From Bacillota bacterium (GTDB lineage Bacteria > Bacillota > SHA-98 > Ch115 > JABLXJ01): a stretch of DNA of 64,000 nucleotides. Position 1 is the first letter of the stretch, and each line of letters opens with the position of its first letter. Shown here piece after piece: positions 20,161-30,070 of this stretch. Made by a program: the position numbers and the translations under genes. Where the stretch lies: the NCBI GenBank assembly GCA_012839815.1, contig DUMQ01000067.1:27168-91167 (forward strand). The letters are read 5' to 3'. The notes beneath the pieces are model-generated. The model did no database searches. It was not told the DNA's origin and was given only the letters and a program-made list of their open reading frames with translations.

Positions 20161-21174
20161 ATGATATCTCGAACGATCACGCTGATCAGACGCATGATTC
20201 GAGCCTTCATAGGCATGGCCCTGGCCTCCGGCGCGCAGGCAGCCCCGGCTCTTGTACTGAGCCCGGCTTTGGCCTTGACCATGGTTTTGGCTATGACTAT
20301 GACTGTGGCCTTGACTGTAGCCCTGGCACTTGCTCCAGGATTGGACATGCACGCATCGGCACAGGAGGCGCCCCGGGCAACCACGCCGGTTCAGCCGGTG
20401 CTGGTGAATATTCAGGTCGATGCGGAGGAGGATGACCTCAACGGGTTGCTGAACATAACAACGGAGCTCATGAGGCGTAACATCACCGCCGCTACCGTTT
20501 TTGCGACCGGGAGATTCGCCAATGCAAACGCGAAGATCCTCGACGGGCTCGCATCCAGCGGATTTGAGATTGGGTTTCACGGCTACTCGACAGGGGAACA
20601 GCTGGCGACCATGACCTACAACGAGCAGTACGATTTGCTCGCCAGGGGAAGCCAGGCTGTGCGGGGATGCTTGGATTGCGGGGTTGCGCGCTCCGTGGTG
20701 AGCTTTAGACCCCAGTATTTCAGTCAAAATGAGGATACCCTGAAGATCTTGCCCAAATTGTATCTCTTTAATAATTCCGGGTTCAAGGCCGGGGTCCTGT
20801 ATGCGGAGGGTCACAGGGAGGACAGGGGGCCCTATAAGATCGAGGAGCACGGGCTGGTGGCCGTGCCGGTAACGACCACCGATTTTAGGGGGGAGGATAT
20901 CTACCTTTGCGATATCGGCACGGCCCTGGGCAAGAAGCTTTCGGCTACTGATTGGAAAGACATCCTGCTGAAGGCTTTTGATGAGTGCCGGAGCAGGGGC
21001 TATCCTCTGGTAGTCATATTCCACGGGTGGTTTACGGGAGACAGGGTGAAATACAGCGATAGATGGGATTCCTTCGTGGCCTTTCTGGATTACGCTCAGC
21101 AGCACGGGGCTTCGTTTGTGACCACAGACGCACTTGCAAACCTGTTCTTAACCAACCCAATCCTTAATAATTGA
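20161..21174 (+). CDS. Polysaccharide-deacetylase-like secreted protein
   Basis: PVLVNIQVDAEEDDLNGLLNITTELMRRNITAATVFATGRFANANAKILDGLASSGFEIGFHGYS; long repetitive hydrophobic N-terminus. Confidence 0.6.
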   Translation: MISRTITLIRRMIRAFIGMALASGAQAAPALVLSPALALTMVLAMTMTVALTVALALAPGLDMHASAQEAPRATTPVQPVLVNIQVDAEEDDLNGLLNITTELMRRNITAATVFATGRFANANAKILDGLASSGFEIGFHGYSTGEQLATMTYNEQYDLLARGSQAVRGCLDCGVARSVVSFRPQYFSQNEDTLKILPKLYLFNNSGFKAGVLYAEGHREDRGPYKIEEHGLVAVPVTTTDFRGEDIYLCDIGTALGKKLSATDWKDILLKAFDECRSRGYPLVVIFHGWFTGDRVKYSDRWDSFVAFLDYAQQHGASFVTTDALANLFLTNPILNN

Positions 21175-21361
21175 GCCTCATCGGTGGGTCCACCACAATC
21201 GTCACATGCACCCTACGGTGACGGGGTGAGGGGTTATGAGGTGGCTTGCGCTGTACACTTTTGGGCTGTATAATAACCTCATGAAACAAGCAGGGTCATA
21301 AAACAAGAAGGAGTGGCATAATGCTGGGCGGAGTCGCCTATGATTAGACTTGGGGTCGCCT

Positions 21362-23260
21362 ATGATTAGACTCTTGGATGACGAGACGATCAACAAGATA
21401 GCCGCGGGCGAGGTGATCGAGCGGCCGGCCTCGGTGGTCAAGGAATTGGTAGAGAACTCCATCGATGCCGGGGCCAGGAGAGTAGTCATAGAGGTGCGCG
21501 GGTCCGGGCGGGAGTTCATGCGTGTAACGGATGACGGGTGCGGGATGACACGGGATGACGCCGTACTCGCCTTTGAACGCCACGCTACAAGCAAGATCGT
21601 CCACGCCGGGGACCTTTTTAGCATCTCGACCCTGGGCTTCCGGGGAGAGGCCCTCCCGAGTATCGCAAGCGTGGCGAGGGTCGAGCTCCTGACGCGGCCG
21701 GCAGCTTCCCCATCTGCCGTGGGGACGCGGGTCGAGATCGAGGGCGGCAGGCGGGTCCAGGTGGCAGATGCGGGCGCTCCACCCGGTACGACCGTCACGG
21801 TGCGCGACCTGTTTTTTAATACCCCGGCGCGACTTAAATACCTGAGGAGTGATGCGACGGAGTTCCAGCGCGTATGCGACATCGTTATGAGGCTCGCCCT
21901 GGCCCACCCCGAGGTAGCCATAAAATTCAGCCGCGACGGCCACCAGGTCCTGACCTCGCCTGGGCGCGGGGACCACATGGCCGCGATTGCGGCATCTTTT
22001 GGGACGGGCGTGGCGAAAAGCCTCATACGCTTTGCCGCGGGCGAGAGTAGGATGGAGATCATGGGCTTCGTGGGGAGGCCGGATTTCTCGAGGGCCCGGC
22101 GCGATGCGCAATGCTTCTTTGTGAATGGGCGATCCATCTGGAGCGCGGTCCTCCAGCGGGCCGTGGATAACGCCCTCGGGAGGTTGATACCGCAGGGGAG
22201 GCACGCCGTTGCCTTTATCTGGCTGAATGTCGACCCGTCCTGCGTCGATGTCAATGTCCACCCCACCAAGCGGGAAGTGAAGTTTGAAGACGAGGCGGGA
22301 GTCTACCGGATGGTGTTCAATGCCATCCATAGCGCGGTTCAGTCATTTACGGCCACGCCCAGCATCACCGCGCCGGGAACGAGGGTGAGTATATCGGATG
22401 ACTCAGGCCGGGATATCTACCGCGCAGGGCAAGGATACACTGCAAGGCAAGGATACGCGACCGGCAGGCTGCTGGAGCGGCCTGCGGCAGGCGGGACACG
22501 CAGGGCGGCGAACGAAGCGCCTGAGCTGGATGCGGGCTACATAGCGGCGGGCCATGTGAGGGACGCCGCCGCGAACGTAACGGACGCTGGTGTTGATACG
22601 CGCGGGCTCGCCCGGCTGGTCGAGGGGGATGTTACCATTGATGTCCTGGCTCAATTCAAAATGTCCTACATCGTCGCTGAGGCGGGCGATGCCCTGGTTC
22701 TAATCGACCAGCACGCAGCCCATGAGCGCGTGATATATGAAGGGCTCCTTGAGCGCAGGCTGAGGGGCGGGCCCGAGCTTCATGAAAGCCCCACCCAGCC
22801 CCTTCTCATTCCGATTCCCATACCGGTGACGCCGGTTATAGCGGCGTTTTTTGAGGATAATAAGAATAGGGATGAATTCCGGAAAATGGGATTCGACTTG
22901 GAGCCTTTTGGCCGGGATTCCCTGCTCTTGAGGGCTGTGCCGGCCATCCTGGGACGGTTTCCCGGCGGTGGCGCGTCCGAGGCCGTAGTTGACGCAATTC
23001 AGAGCTTGGGCGACCATGAGATGGTAGAGACCATGGCTGCTGGAGCCCGGGATCAACTCGCCCCGCGACTTGAACGTTTCGCGGCGCAGGTTGCATGCAA
23101 GGCGGCGATAAAGGCCGGCATCATGCTGGCAGCCGAGGAAATGAGGCAGCTCGTCGCCGATCTCCTTTTGTGCAGGGATCCATATTCATGCCCCCACGGG
23201 CGACCGACGCTCATCAGATTTGAGCTTGATGGCATCGAAAAGAGCTTCAGGCGCAGGTAG
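21362..23260 (+). CDS. mutL: DNA mismatch repair protein MutL
   Basis: MIRLLDDETINKIAAGEVIERPASVVKELVENSIDAGA... Confidence 0.95.
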   Translation: MIRLLDDETINKIAAGEVIERPASVVKELVENSIDAGARRVVIEVRGSGREFMRVTDDGCGMTRDDAVLAFERHATSKIVHAGDLFSISTLGFRGEALPSIASVARVELLTRPAASPSAVGTRVEIEGGRRVQVADAGAPPGTTVTVRDLFFNTPARLKYLRSDATEFQRVCDIVMRLALAHPEVAIKFSRDGHQVLTSPGRGDHMAAIAASFGTGVAKSLIRFAAGESRMEIMGFVGRPDFSRARRDAQCFFVNGRSIWSAVLQRAVDNALGRLIPQGRHAVAFIWLNVDPSCVDVNVHPTKREVKFEDEAGVYRMVFNAIHSAVQSFTATPSITAPGTRVSISDDSGRDIYRAGQGYTARQGYATGRLLERPAAGGTRRAANEAPELDAGYIAAGHVRDAAANVTDAGVDTRGLARLVEGDVTIDVLAQFKMSYIVAEAGDALVLIDQHAAHERVIYEGLLERRLRGGPELHESPTQPLLIPIPIPVTPVIAAFFEDNKNRDEFRKMGFDLEPFGRDSLLLRAVPAILGRFPGGGASEAVVDAIQSLGDHEMVETMAAGARDQLAPRLERFAAQVACKAAIKAGIMLAAEEMRQLVADLLLCRDPYSCPHGRPTLIRFELDGIEKSFRRR

Positions 23261-23385
23261 CGCCGCAGGTAGAGGTAGCGCGGCGGAGCCAGCCGAAGGA
23301 AGCGGGACTGGCAGAACCTGCGCCGGATTGTATAGCCGGGGATGGAAGGCTTGGCGAGCTGGCGAAGGAGGTTATTGATAGAGTT

Positions 23386-24342
23386 ATGAAAGGCCCCCTG
23401 GTCGCGCTGGTCGGCCCGACGGCGGTGGGCAAGACGGAGCTTTCGATCGAGCTCGCCCTGCGGATGGATGCCGAGGTGGTGTCGTGCGACTCAATGCAAA
23501 TCTACCGGCATATGGATATCGGGACGGCAAAGCCATCACTGGCCGAGAGAAGGGGCGTACCTCATCATCTCATTGATATCGTCGACCCGGGCGAGGCCTT
23601 TAATGTGGCCAAATATCAAGATCTTGCGCGGCGCGCCATTGATGATATCCTGGCGCGTGGGAAACTCCCTCTGCTCGTCGGCGGTACAGGGCTCTACCTG
23701 AGGGCTGTTACAACCGATTATCTTTTCCCCATGCCCGAGGCAAACTGGGAAGTCAGGGAGAATCTGCGCAGGCAGGCTGGAGAGATCGGGGTCCGGGGGC
23801 TTTATGAAAAACTGCGTGAGGTGGACTCCGTAGCCGCCGGGAGGATTCACCCCAACGACCTCCGCAGGATAACCAGGGCCCTTGAGGTTTACATATTGAC
23901 CGGCCGGCCCATCTCAAAGCTCCAGGAGGGGCACGAAGGCCGCGTATTTCACTATGACCCCACCGTGACGATATGCCTTACGCGCAACAGGGCCAACCTC
24001 TACGCGCGGATAAACGCCCGCGTAGACCGGATGATGGAAATGGGGCTGGTTGACGAAGTCCGGTGGCTCCTCGAGCACGGCAACAGGAGGGCGCTGACCT
24101 CCGGCCAGGCCACGGGGTATAAAGAATTGACATATTACATGGACGGCCTGTGCACCCTGGATGAGGCCGTCAACCTGATCAAGAGAAACACGCGACGTTA
24201 TGCGAAGCGTCAGATCACCTGGTTTAAGAAGGAACCCGGCGTTACGTGGGTTAACTTAGATATGTTTCGCAATTTTTCCGAGGCCGTTGAAAACATCCAG
24301 CATTTGCTTGAAGGGAAACTGGATGATATGAAGAATAGATAA
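23386..24342 (+). CDS. miaA: tRNA dimethylallyltransferase
   Basis: [51 protein letters not shown]. Confidence 0.95.
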   Translation: MKGPLVALVGPTAVGKTELSIELALRMDAEVVSCDSMQIYRHMDIGTAKPSLAERRGVPHHLIDIVDPGEAFNVAKYQDLARRAIDDILARGKLPLLVGGTGLYLRAVTTDYLFPMPEANWEVRENLRRQAGEIGVRGLYEKLREVDSVAAGRIHPNDLRRITRALEVYILTGRPISKLQEGHEGRVFHYDPTVTICLTRNRANLYARINARVDRMMEMGLVDEVRWLLEHGNRRALTSGQATGYKELTYYMDGLCTLDEAVNLIKRNTRRYAKRQITWFKKEPGVTWVNLDMFRNFSEAVENIQHLLEGKLDDMKNR

Positions 24343-24386
24343 ATAGCGGTTGTCATTTACATGCTGTGCCAGGAGGTATAAAAAAC

Positions 24387-24665
24387 GTGAACAAGCCGCA
24401 GCCGAACTTGCAGGATGCCTTCCTCAACCAGGTGAGAAAGGAAAGCATCCCTGTGACCATCTATCTGATAAATGGCTATCAAATGAAGGGTCTGGTCAAA
24501 GGCTTTGATAATTTTACCGTTGTTCTCGAAAACGACGGCAGGCAGGATATGATATATAAGCATGCGATTTCGACCATTACGCCTTCAAGGGCCATTTCGT
24601 TTATGTTTTCGGAGGCGGCTCGGAGAGATACAGAAAGCCAGAACGATTTGTCTGCTAATGGCTAG
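24387..24665 (+). CDS. hfq: RNA chaperone Hfq
   Basis: [61 protein letters not shown] with AGGAGGT upstream; follows miaA. Confidence 0.94.
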   Translation: MNKPQPNLQDAFLNQVRKESIPVTIYLINGYQMKGLVKGFDNFTVVLENDGRQDMIYKHAISTITPSRAISFMFSEAARRDTESQNDLSANG

Positions 24666-24719
24666 AACTTAATATCCTTATAACTTGCGGCGGCGAGTGC
24701 TACCCGCCGCAAGCGGTGG

Positions 24720-24998
24720 ATGGGTGCCCGGTAAAGGAAAGGCTGCTTTCCTGAGGGAGAATAGGGAAGTTGGGACCCTGCAAGCAGCAGGCGCTACAGG
24801 TAGGAGGCGCACCTTTGCGAGTCTGCTTCGAGTTTGTGAGGTGCAATAAGTGCAGGGTAAACCACGCGGTCCCGCCACTGTATCCGGAGAGATGGCCCCC
24901 TCGTAGTAAGACTAACGCCACTCGAATCGCCCCTTGGACACTGGGGCGCGGGGAAGGCCGGGGCTTCGATGACCCGGGAGCCAGGAGACCTGCCCATT
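24720..24998 (+). ncRNA. Cobalamin riboswitch
   Basis: GGTGCCCGGTAAAGG..., GGTCCCGCCACTGT, and B12-box GAGCCAGGAGACCTGCC (about 24979-24995) upstream of btuF. Confidence 0.9.
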
Positions 24999-25062
24999 CA
25001 CCTTGTTGCCATTGCGCCTTCGCGAGAAAGGTAGGTGGGCACAGTATGACAGGTAATAAAAG

Positions 25063-25104
25063 AGGTCCTTGACCTTTCCAGGCCGGAGGTTGAGGACCTT
25101 TTTG
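25063..25104 (+). terminator. Probable expression-platform terminator of the cobalamin riboswitch
   Basis: AGGTCCTTGACCT...AGGTTGAGGACCT followed by TTTTT. Confidence 0.75.
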
Positions 25105-25208
25105 ATTCTTCCACGGCAATGAGGAACCAAGCAAAGTCAGGAAGAGAAGATGGCGAAAATGCGCCAAAGCAGCAAAGCACGAAAAAACAGGAAAGGTGCG
25201 TAAGCCAG

Positions 25209-26207
25209 ATGACAAGCGTATCTACAGGATATAGATATACAAGATATAGATATACAGGAGATAGATATAGGAAGATTGCCCTGATTGCTTTATTGCTGGC
25301 CGGCTGCGTGCTCGGGCTCACGGCCATGATGCCGGCACCCGCACCGGCGTTCACATGCCTGGCGAGTGCGCGGTTTCCGCTGACCGTTGTTGACGATGCG
25401 GGACGCCAGGTTACGATAAACAAAGAGCCCACGAGGATCGTGTCGCTTGCCCCGAGCAATACGGAGATCCTCTTTGCGCTCGGGCTCGGGAATCGGGTGG
25501 TTGGCGTGACAACCTACTGCAACTATCCCCCTGAGGCTACAAAAAAGGAGAAAATCGGGGGGTTTGCGGATCCAAGCATAGAGCGGATCATCAGCCTGTC
25601 TCCCGACCTGGTGCTGGCTGTGAAAATGGGTGAGAATATAGTCCGGGGGCTGGAGAAGCTAGGGGTACCGGTCGTTGTGGTTGATCCAAAGAGTTTCAAG
25701 GATACCCTGCGCGTGATCCGGTTAATCGGGCAGGTTACGGGGAGGGACGGGGCCGCGGCCTCCCTTGTGAGCGACATGGAGAAAAGGGTGAAGAGTATAA
25801 CGGAAAGGGTGAAGGGTATCCCTGGAAGCAAGAGGCCAAAGGTCTACTACGAGATATGGCATGACCCCCTGATGACCGCAGGCCCGGGCACCCTCATAAA
25901 TGATATTATAAACCTGGCAGGCGGGGTGAACGTGGCTTCGGATGCGGGGGCGCCTTACCCTGAATACAGCCTCGAGGTCCTGCTGGCGAAGAACCCGGAT
26001 ATAATGATCCACTCATACGGCCACGCAGGTGGGGAAGCGCCTGCGATTGAAGAGATCAAGCGGAGAAAAGGCTGGAGCGCTATGTCCTTTGTCAAGACGG
26101 GCCGCATCTATCTTGTGAATGCGGATATAATCACGCGCTTTGGCCCTCGCATTGTCGAGGGGCTCGAACAGTTTGCACGGATTATCCACCCCGAACTGTT
26201 TAAATGA
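25209..26207 (+). CDS. btuF: Cobalamin/corrinoid ABC transporter substrate-binding protein
   Basis: FPLTVVDDAGRQVTINKEPTRIVSLAPSNTEILFALGLGNRVVGVTTYCNYPPEATKKEKIGGF; downstream of B12 riboswitch. Confidence 0.85.
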   Translation: MTSVSTGYRYTRYRYTGDRYRKIALIALLLAGCVLGLTAMMPAPAPAFTCLASARFPLTVVDDAGRQVTINKEPTRIVSLAPSNTEILFALGLGNRVVGVTTYCNYPPEATKKEKIGGFADPSIERIISLSPDLVLAVKMGENIVRGLEKLGVPVVVVDPKSFKDTLRVIRLIGQVTGRDGAAASLVSDMEKRVKSITERVKGIPGSKRPKVYYEIWHDPLMTAGPGTLINDIINLAGGVNVASDAGAPYPEYSLEVLLAKNPDIMIHSYGHAGGEAPAIEEIKRRKGWSAMSFVKTGRIYLVNADIITRFGPRIVEGLEQFARIIHPELFK

Positions 26208-26350
26208 GCTACCCCGAAAAATGAGCTACCCTGCTGAAGATGAAGCTAAAGATGAGGACGAGGATGAAGATGAAAGTAAAGAAAGAGCTTCCGGCGAGGC
26301 TGGGTCAGAATTTGCACGCCCGCCAGGCGGCGGGGTGGTGGAGGAGGGGC

Positions 26351-27385
26351 ATGGCCGTGCCTACCCTGGCTTTCCTCCTGGCGCTCTCGATCCTGGCGGC
26401 TACAGGTATCGGCGCCGTCAGGATCCCCTGCGGCGAGGTTGCCGGAGCCATCCTGAGCGGCCTCCGCCTCCCCGCGGCCGGGCTCATGCCGCGCTCCATC
26501 GTGTCCATGGCTGAGGGCGTCCCGGCGACTCACCGGACCATTATCCTGAGCGTGAGACTCCCTCGTGTGATGCTGGCTGCCCTGGTCGGGATGTCGCTGG
26601 CTGTGGCGGGCACGACCTTCCAGGGTCTCTTCAGGAACCCCATGGCGGATCCATATGTAATCGGGGTATCCTCCGGAGCCGCGCTCGGCGCCTGCATAGC
26701 GATACTCCTCTCCGTCGATCTCAATTTCCTTGGCATCGGAGCCGTGCCTGCCTTTGCCTTTGCCGGGGCCCTGATCGCTGTATCCATCGTCTACAGGCTG
26801 GCCCGCAGGGGCAATAAGGTGCCTGTGACGACGCTGCTGCTCTCGGGCATAGCCGTAGGCTCATTCCTGTCCGCCATCGTATCCTTGCTGGTTTTTTTCA
26901 GCGGCCAGCAACTCCATCAGGTAACGTTCTGGCTCATGGGCGGATTCTCAGCCCGCGGCTGGGACTACGTGAAGATGTGCCTCCCTTATATGACCCTGGG
27001 CTCTATCGTCATCTCGGTATTCACCCGGGACATGAATGCCCTCGTCCTCGGGGAGGAATCGGCGCAGCACCTGGGGGTCGATGTTGAAAGGGTAAAAGTG
27101 ATCCTCCTGATGACAGCCTCATTGCTTACGGCCGCAGCCGTATCCGTAAGCGGGCTCGTGGGCTTTGTAGGGTTGATCGTACCGCACATATGCCGCATCA
27201 TGGTCGGGCCGGATCACCGTACGCTCCTGCCTGCGGCGGCGCTCACGGGGGCGTTGTTCTTGGTGGGATCTGACGCCCTGGCCAGGGTCGTCGTTGCACC
27301 GAACGAATTGCCTGTGGGCATTGTAACATCGCTCTTCGGCGGGCCGTTCTTCATATACCTACTACACCGTAGGGGAAGCTTTTAA
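26351..27385 (+). CDS. btuC: FecCD-family (BtuC-like) ABC transporter permease
   Basis: VRLPRVMLAALVGMSLAVAGTTFQGLFRNPMADPYVIGVSSGAALGA; ATG 26351 preceded by GGAGGAGG; ORF open from 26240. Confidence 0.85.
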   Translation: MAVPTLAFLLALSILAATGIGAVRIPCGEVAGAILSGLRLPAAGLMPRSIVSMAEGVPATHRTIILSVRLPRVMLAALVGMSLAVAGTTFQGLFRNPMADPYVIGVSSGAALGACIAILLSVDLNFLGIGAVPAFAFAGALIAVSIVYRLARRGNKVPVTTLLLSGIAVGSFLSAIVSLLVFFSGQQLHQVTFWLMGGFSARGWDYVKMCLPYMTLGSIVISVFTRDMNALVLGEESAQHLGVDVERVKVILLMTASLLTAAAVSVSGLVGFVGLIVPHICRIMVGPDHRTLLPAAALTGALFLVGSDALARVVVAPNELPVGIVTSLFGGPFFIYLLHRRGSF

Positions 27386-27486
27386 CGCTCTTTGCCCTTT
27401 TCTTTGATCCTTTGAAGGCAACGCTTTAAAGGGCGATTTTTAAGAGCGAATCTGCAGAGGCAAATCTGCTGGCATGGGGTGAGCCT

Positions 27487-28194
27487 GTGGGCATGACTTC
27501 TACAACTACAACTAGAGCTTTGACTTCGGATTTAACCTCGAATCTAATTCTTGTCACCGGCGGGGCGCGAAGCGGCAAGAGCCGCTTCGCCGAGCAGCTT
27601 GCGGCCTCCCTGGGGGCGCGGGTCGCCTACGTGGCCACCGCCACGCCGGGGGATGAGGAGATGCAGGCCAGGATACAGGCGCACAAGGAGCGGCGACCGC
27701 CGGAGTGGGTAACCATCGAGGAACCTTACGATGTCACGAGGGCGATCCAACGTTTGACATACGGGCCGTGCGCACATGATTTCGATTACACGAATTCTGA
27801 GTGCACGTATGATCTGGATCATCCTGATTATGATCCGGGCAAGCAGCTGGATGAGGACCGTGGGAATCGAAATCAGGGGAAGTCAGATGTCGACGTTGTT
27901 CTCGTAGATTGCATAACTCTCCTGGTTTCAAATCTACTGGCCGCCGGGAGGGACGGCGAACAAGTGCTCGCGGAGATTTCAAGGCTGGCCGAGGTTGCCA
28001 GCACCTGCTGCATCCCTGTGATAGTCGTATCAAATGAGGTCGGAATGGGTATCGTCCCGGAATACCCGCTGGCGAGGCTGTATCGCGATGTTCATGGAAG
28101 AGCCAACCAGATCCTGGCGGCGGCGGCCAGGGAGGTTTACGTTCTTTTCTCGGGCATTCCCCTGGAGATAAAGCGCCTGGCTAGATCGACCTGA
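27487..28194 (+). CDS. cobU: Adenosylcobinamide kinase/guanylyltransferase
   Basis: LILVTGGARSGKSRFAEQLAASLGARVAYVATATPGDEEMQARIQAHKERRPPEW; DCITLLVSNLL; low-complexity insertion in the middle. Confidence 0.9.
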   Translation: MGMTSTTTTRALTSDLTSNLILVTGGARSGKSRFAEQLAASLGARVAYVATATPGDEEMQARIQAHKERRPPEWVTIEEPYDVTRAIQRLTYGPCAHDFDYTNSECTYDLDHPDYDPGKQLDEDRGNRNQGKSDVDVVLVDCITLLVSNLLAAGRDGEQVLAEISRLAEVASTCCIPVIVVSNEVGMGIVPEYPLARLYRDVHGRANQILAAAAREVYVLFSGIPLEIKRLARST

Positions 28195-28221
28195 TGCCCG
28201 GATAGGAGGATGACATCTTAA

Positions 28222-29214
28222 ATGTGGTTGATGTGGGCATCATGGCTACAGGTACCTGCGGCATACCTGGTTGACCTGGTTATAGGGGATCCACCATGGA
28301 TGCCCCATCCTGTCGTCGGGCTGGGGAAGCTCATTTCGTTTCTGGAGAGGCTGGCGCGGGGGCTCGCACGCACGGAGCGGCAGGAGCGGGTCGCCGGCAT
28401 CTTTTTAGCGGCGTTTGTAGTCGGGGTCGCCGGCCTTTCCACATGGCTCCTCCTTTACGCCGCAGGATACATTATTAATCACCTGGCTTATACGCTCTCG
28501 GCTTTCCTGGTGTCGACGACCATCGCCCTGCGTGGCCTGGCTGAGGCGGCGCAGAGGGTGAGGCGCGCGCTCGACCAGGGCGACCTTCAGGAGGCGCGCC
28601 TTAGGCTGGGAGAGATCGTTGGCCGCGACACGGCCGGCTTGCCCGCCAGCGAGATCATAAGGGCTACCGTGGAGACCGTCGCGGAGAATACGGTAGATGC
28701 CGTGATATCGCCGCTCTTTTACGCGTTCCTGGGCGGCGCCCCGCTGGCGATGGCCTACCGGGCCGTGAACACCCTTGATTCCATGGTTGGTTACCGTAAT
28801 ATAATTTATGTTAACTTGGGGTGGGCATCGGCGAAACTTGACGACATCGCCAATTACATCCCGGCGCGGATAGCAGGGGCTGCGCTTGTAGCGGCAGCGT
28901 GGCTTACGGGAAGGGACGCACGAAAGGCATGGAGAATTATCCGGCGAGACGCCCGGAAGCACCCGAGCCCCAACGGTGGGATACCCGAGTCGGCAGTGGC
29001 CGGAGCCCTCGGGGTCCGGCTCGGAGGTGTCAACTACTACCAGGGGGTTCCGTCACATCGCGGATACCTCGGGGATCCCGATCGGCAACTTGCGCCATCT
29101 GATATAAACGATGCAGTCACGCTGCTCCACGTAGCATCTGCCATCGCATTGGTCCTGGGCGTGGCCGCATGCTGCATCCTTGGCCGGGTGCTGAGGTCGT
29201 TGAGACCGGTGTGA
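28222..29214 (+). CDS. cbiB: Adenosylcobinamide-phosphate synthase
   Basis: DLVIGDPPWMPHPVVGLGKLISFLE...AENTVDAVISPLFYAFLGGAPLAMAYRAVNTLDSMVGYRN. Confidence 0.94.
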   Translation: MWLMWASWLQVPAAYLVDLVIGDPPWMPHPVVGLGKLISFLERLARGLARTERQERVAGIFLAAFVVGVAGLSTWLLLYAAGYIINHLAYTLSAFLVSTTIALRGLAEAAQRVRRALDQGDLQEARLRLGEIVGRDTAGLPASEIIRATVETVAENTVDAVISPLFYAFLGGAPLAMAYRAVNTLDSMVGYRNIIYVNLGWASAKLDDIANYIPARIAGAALVAAAWLTGRDARKAWRIIRRDARKHPSPNGGIPESAVAGALGVRLGGVNYYQGVPSHRGYLGDPDRQLAPSDINDAVTLLHVASAIALVLGVAACCILGRVLRSLRPV

Positions 29215-29230
29215 ACGGAGCGCGAAGAAT

Positions 29231-30070
29231 ATGAATTCTGTGATTCACGATATGATCCTGGCCCTGAGCTTTCTGACGAAGATCCCGGTACCCGCAATCC
29301 CGGTACCGGTGAGCCCGGCCGACGCCGGTCCCTCCGGCCCCGGAAGCTCCCATGAAGGTGAAGCAGCGGGCGGGGAAGGGACCTTTGCGATGAGGCTCGG
29401 GCGCTCTGCAGCCTGGTTTCCCGCCATCGGGGCTTTAATAGGGTGTTTTCTGGTGCTCGTCGAGTTTGCAGCATCGCACATCTTTTCCGCGACGACATGC
29501 GCCGTCCTGGTTTTGATTGTCCAGGCGGGGTTTACAGGGGGCATGCACCTTGATGGCTTCATCGACACGGCTGATGGGCTCTTGAGCGGGCGGGGTCGGG
29601 ATAGGGCGCTGGAAATTATGCGCGATAGCCGGGTAGGGGCCATGGGAGTTATGGCTGTTAGCCTGCTCCTCATGCTCAAGGCAGCCCTCCTGGCGGAGAT
29701 GCCGCGTGGGCTGCTCTACCCATCCCTGCTTGCGATGCCCATGTTTGGGCGATGGTCGATGGTTTATGCCCTTTGCTTTTACCCCTACGCGAGGCAGGGC
29801 CCCGGCCTTGGTAAACCGTTTGCGGAGCATGTTGGCGGGCGTGAATTTATCATAGCGAGCGTGCAAGCTGCCATCGTCGCCCTTGTCGCGTTTGGGTGGG
29901 TGCGCGGGTCCCTGGCGGGGCTGGGCGTCTTTCTCGTCACAGCGGCTCTTACGGCCCGGTTTGCGAGGCAGATAGGGGGGGTAACGGGCGATACCTGCGG
30001 TGCCACCAACGAGGTAGTAGAGGTGATGACGCTTGCCATCCTTGGAGCGGCATCTAAGTGGTTGCCGTAG
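29231..30070 (+). CDS. cobS: Adenosylcobinamide-GDP ribazoletransferase
   Basis: MHLDGFIDTADGLLSGRGRDRALEIMRDSRVGAMGVM. Confidence 0.93.
   Translation: MNSVIHDMILALSFLTKIPVPAIPVPVSPADAGPSGPGSSHEGEAAGGEGTFAMRLGRSAAWFPAIGALIGCFLVLVEFAASHIFSATTCAVLVLIVQAGFTGGMHLDGFIDTADGLLSGRGRDRALEIMRDSRVGAMGVMAVSLLLMLKAALLAEMPRGLLYPSLLAMPMFGRWSMVYALCFYPYARQGPGLGKPFAEHVGGREFIIASVQAAIVALVAFGWVRGSLAGLGVFLVTAALTARFARQIGGVTGDTCGATNEVVEVMTLAILGAASKWLP

Noticed and set aside
19861-21105. Minus-strand 414-aa ORF
   Set aside because: Opposes the permease and deacetylase genes; its low-complexity Gly/His/Gln stretch is just the complement of the repetitive deacetylase signal region
21202-22330. Two long overlapping minus-strand ORFs (355 and 328 aa) across the mutL 5' end
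   Set aside because: Antisense to the conserved ATPase domain of MutL; arginine/proline-rich composition typical of shadow ORFs
24700-25215. Minus-strand 171-aa ORF and small ORFs on both strands
   Set aside because: They lie in the cobalamin riboswitch; composition has no protein-like pattern
26240-26350. Lys/Met-rich N-terminal extension of BtuC
   Set aside because: A better start with GGAGGAGG exists at 26351; kept only as an example of low-complexity DNA
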